A stretch of 5,240 nucleotides of DNA from Thermoflexales bacterium (GTDB lineage: Bacteria; Chloroflexota; Anaerolineae; B4-G1): the NCBI GenBank assembly GCA_007118795.1, contig SKQX01000072.1, forward strand, positions 1-5,240. The letters are read 5' to 3'. A program made the translations under genes and the position numbers. Below the pieces are notes generated by a model. That model was not told the DNA's origin and did not search any database. It saw only the letters and a program-made list of their open reading frames with translations. Shown here one piece after another: positions 5,240 to 5,240 of the stretch. Position 1 is the first letter of the stretch. Every line of letters begins with the position of its first letter.

Positions 5240-5240
5240 A

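Overview
The window looks like a GC-rich chromosome from an uncultured environmental bacterium. Three things hint at an Armatimonadota- or Planctomycetota-like source: a decayed hydrolase C-terminal domain of a type I associate with those groups, an MFS transporter start and a DUF2384-type protein. That assignment is only an impression from sequence style. Positions 1-3224 read as host chromosome. Positions from about 3225 to the right edge read as the left end of an integrated mobile element.

Host part, left to right. Positions about 131-640 hold a broken gene whose recognisable C-terminal beta-sandwich text is spread over three frames with stops between. A PEMT/ICMT-like membrane methyltransferase gene follows (661-1377), ending in hairpins. 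Next is a soluble protein whose C-terminus matches the Xre/MbcA/ParS (DUF2384-like) toxin-binding domain (1470-2219). A roughly 730 bp non-coding array of 265 bp tandem repeats comes next (about 2254-2980). Each unit carries the same 17-nt hairpin, GCGGGTC-TGT-GACCCGC. A promoter-like site, a good ribosome binding site and the first 27 codons of an MFS transporter follow (3142-about 3224).

Mobile part. The transporter reading frame stops matching its family at 3225 and terminates at once. The 3' end of a large serine recombinase gene (4819-3176, minus strand) runs across exactly that junction. The simplest reading is that the recombinase inserted its element into the first membrane segment of the transporter, and that the junction near 3220-3226 is one attachment-site half (attL or attR). 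The last 15 recombinase codons and its stop codon are then host DNA read antisense. Upstream of the recombinase, on the same strand, is the C-terminal part of a small helix-turn-helix (excisionase-like) protein cut by the window edge (5239-5042).

The most interesting hypothesis is that a transporter promoter and 5' end stay intact on one side of a serine-recombinase element, so that precise excision would restore the gene. The rest of the transporter and the second attachment site would lie beyond the right edge and cannot be seen here.
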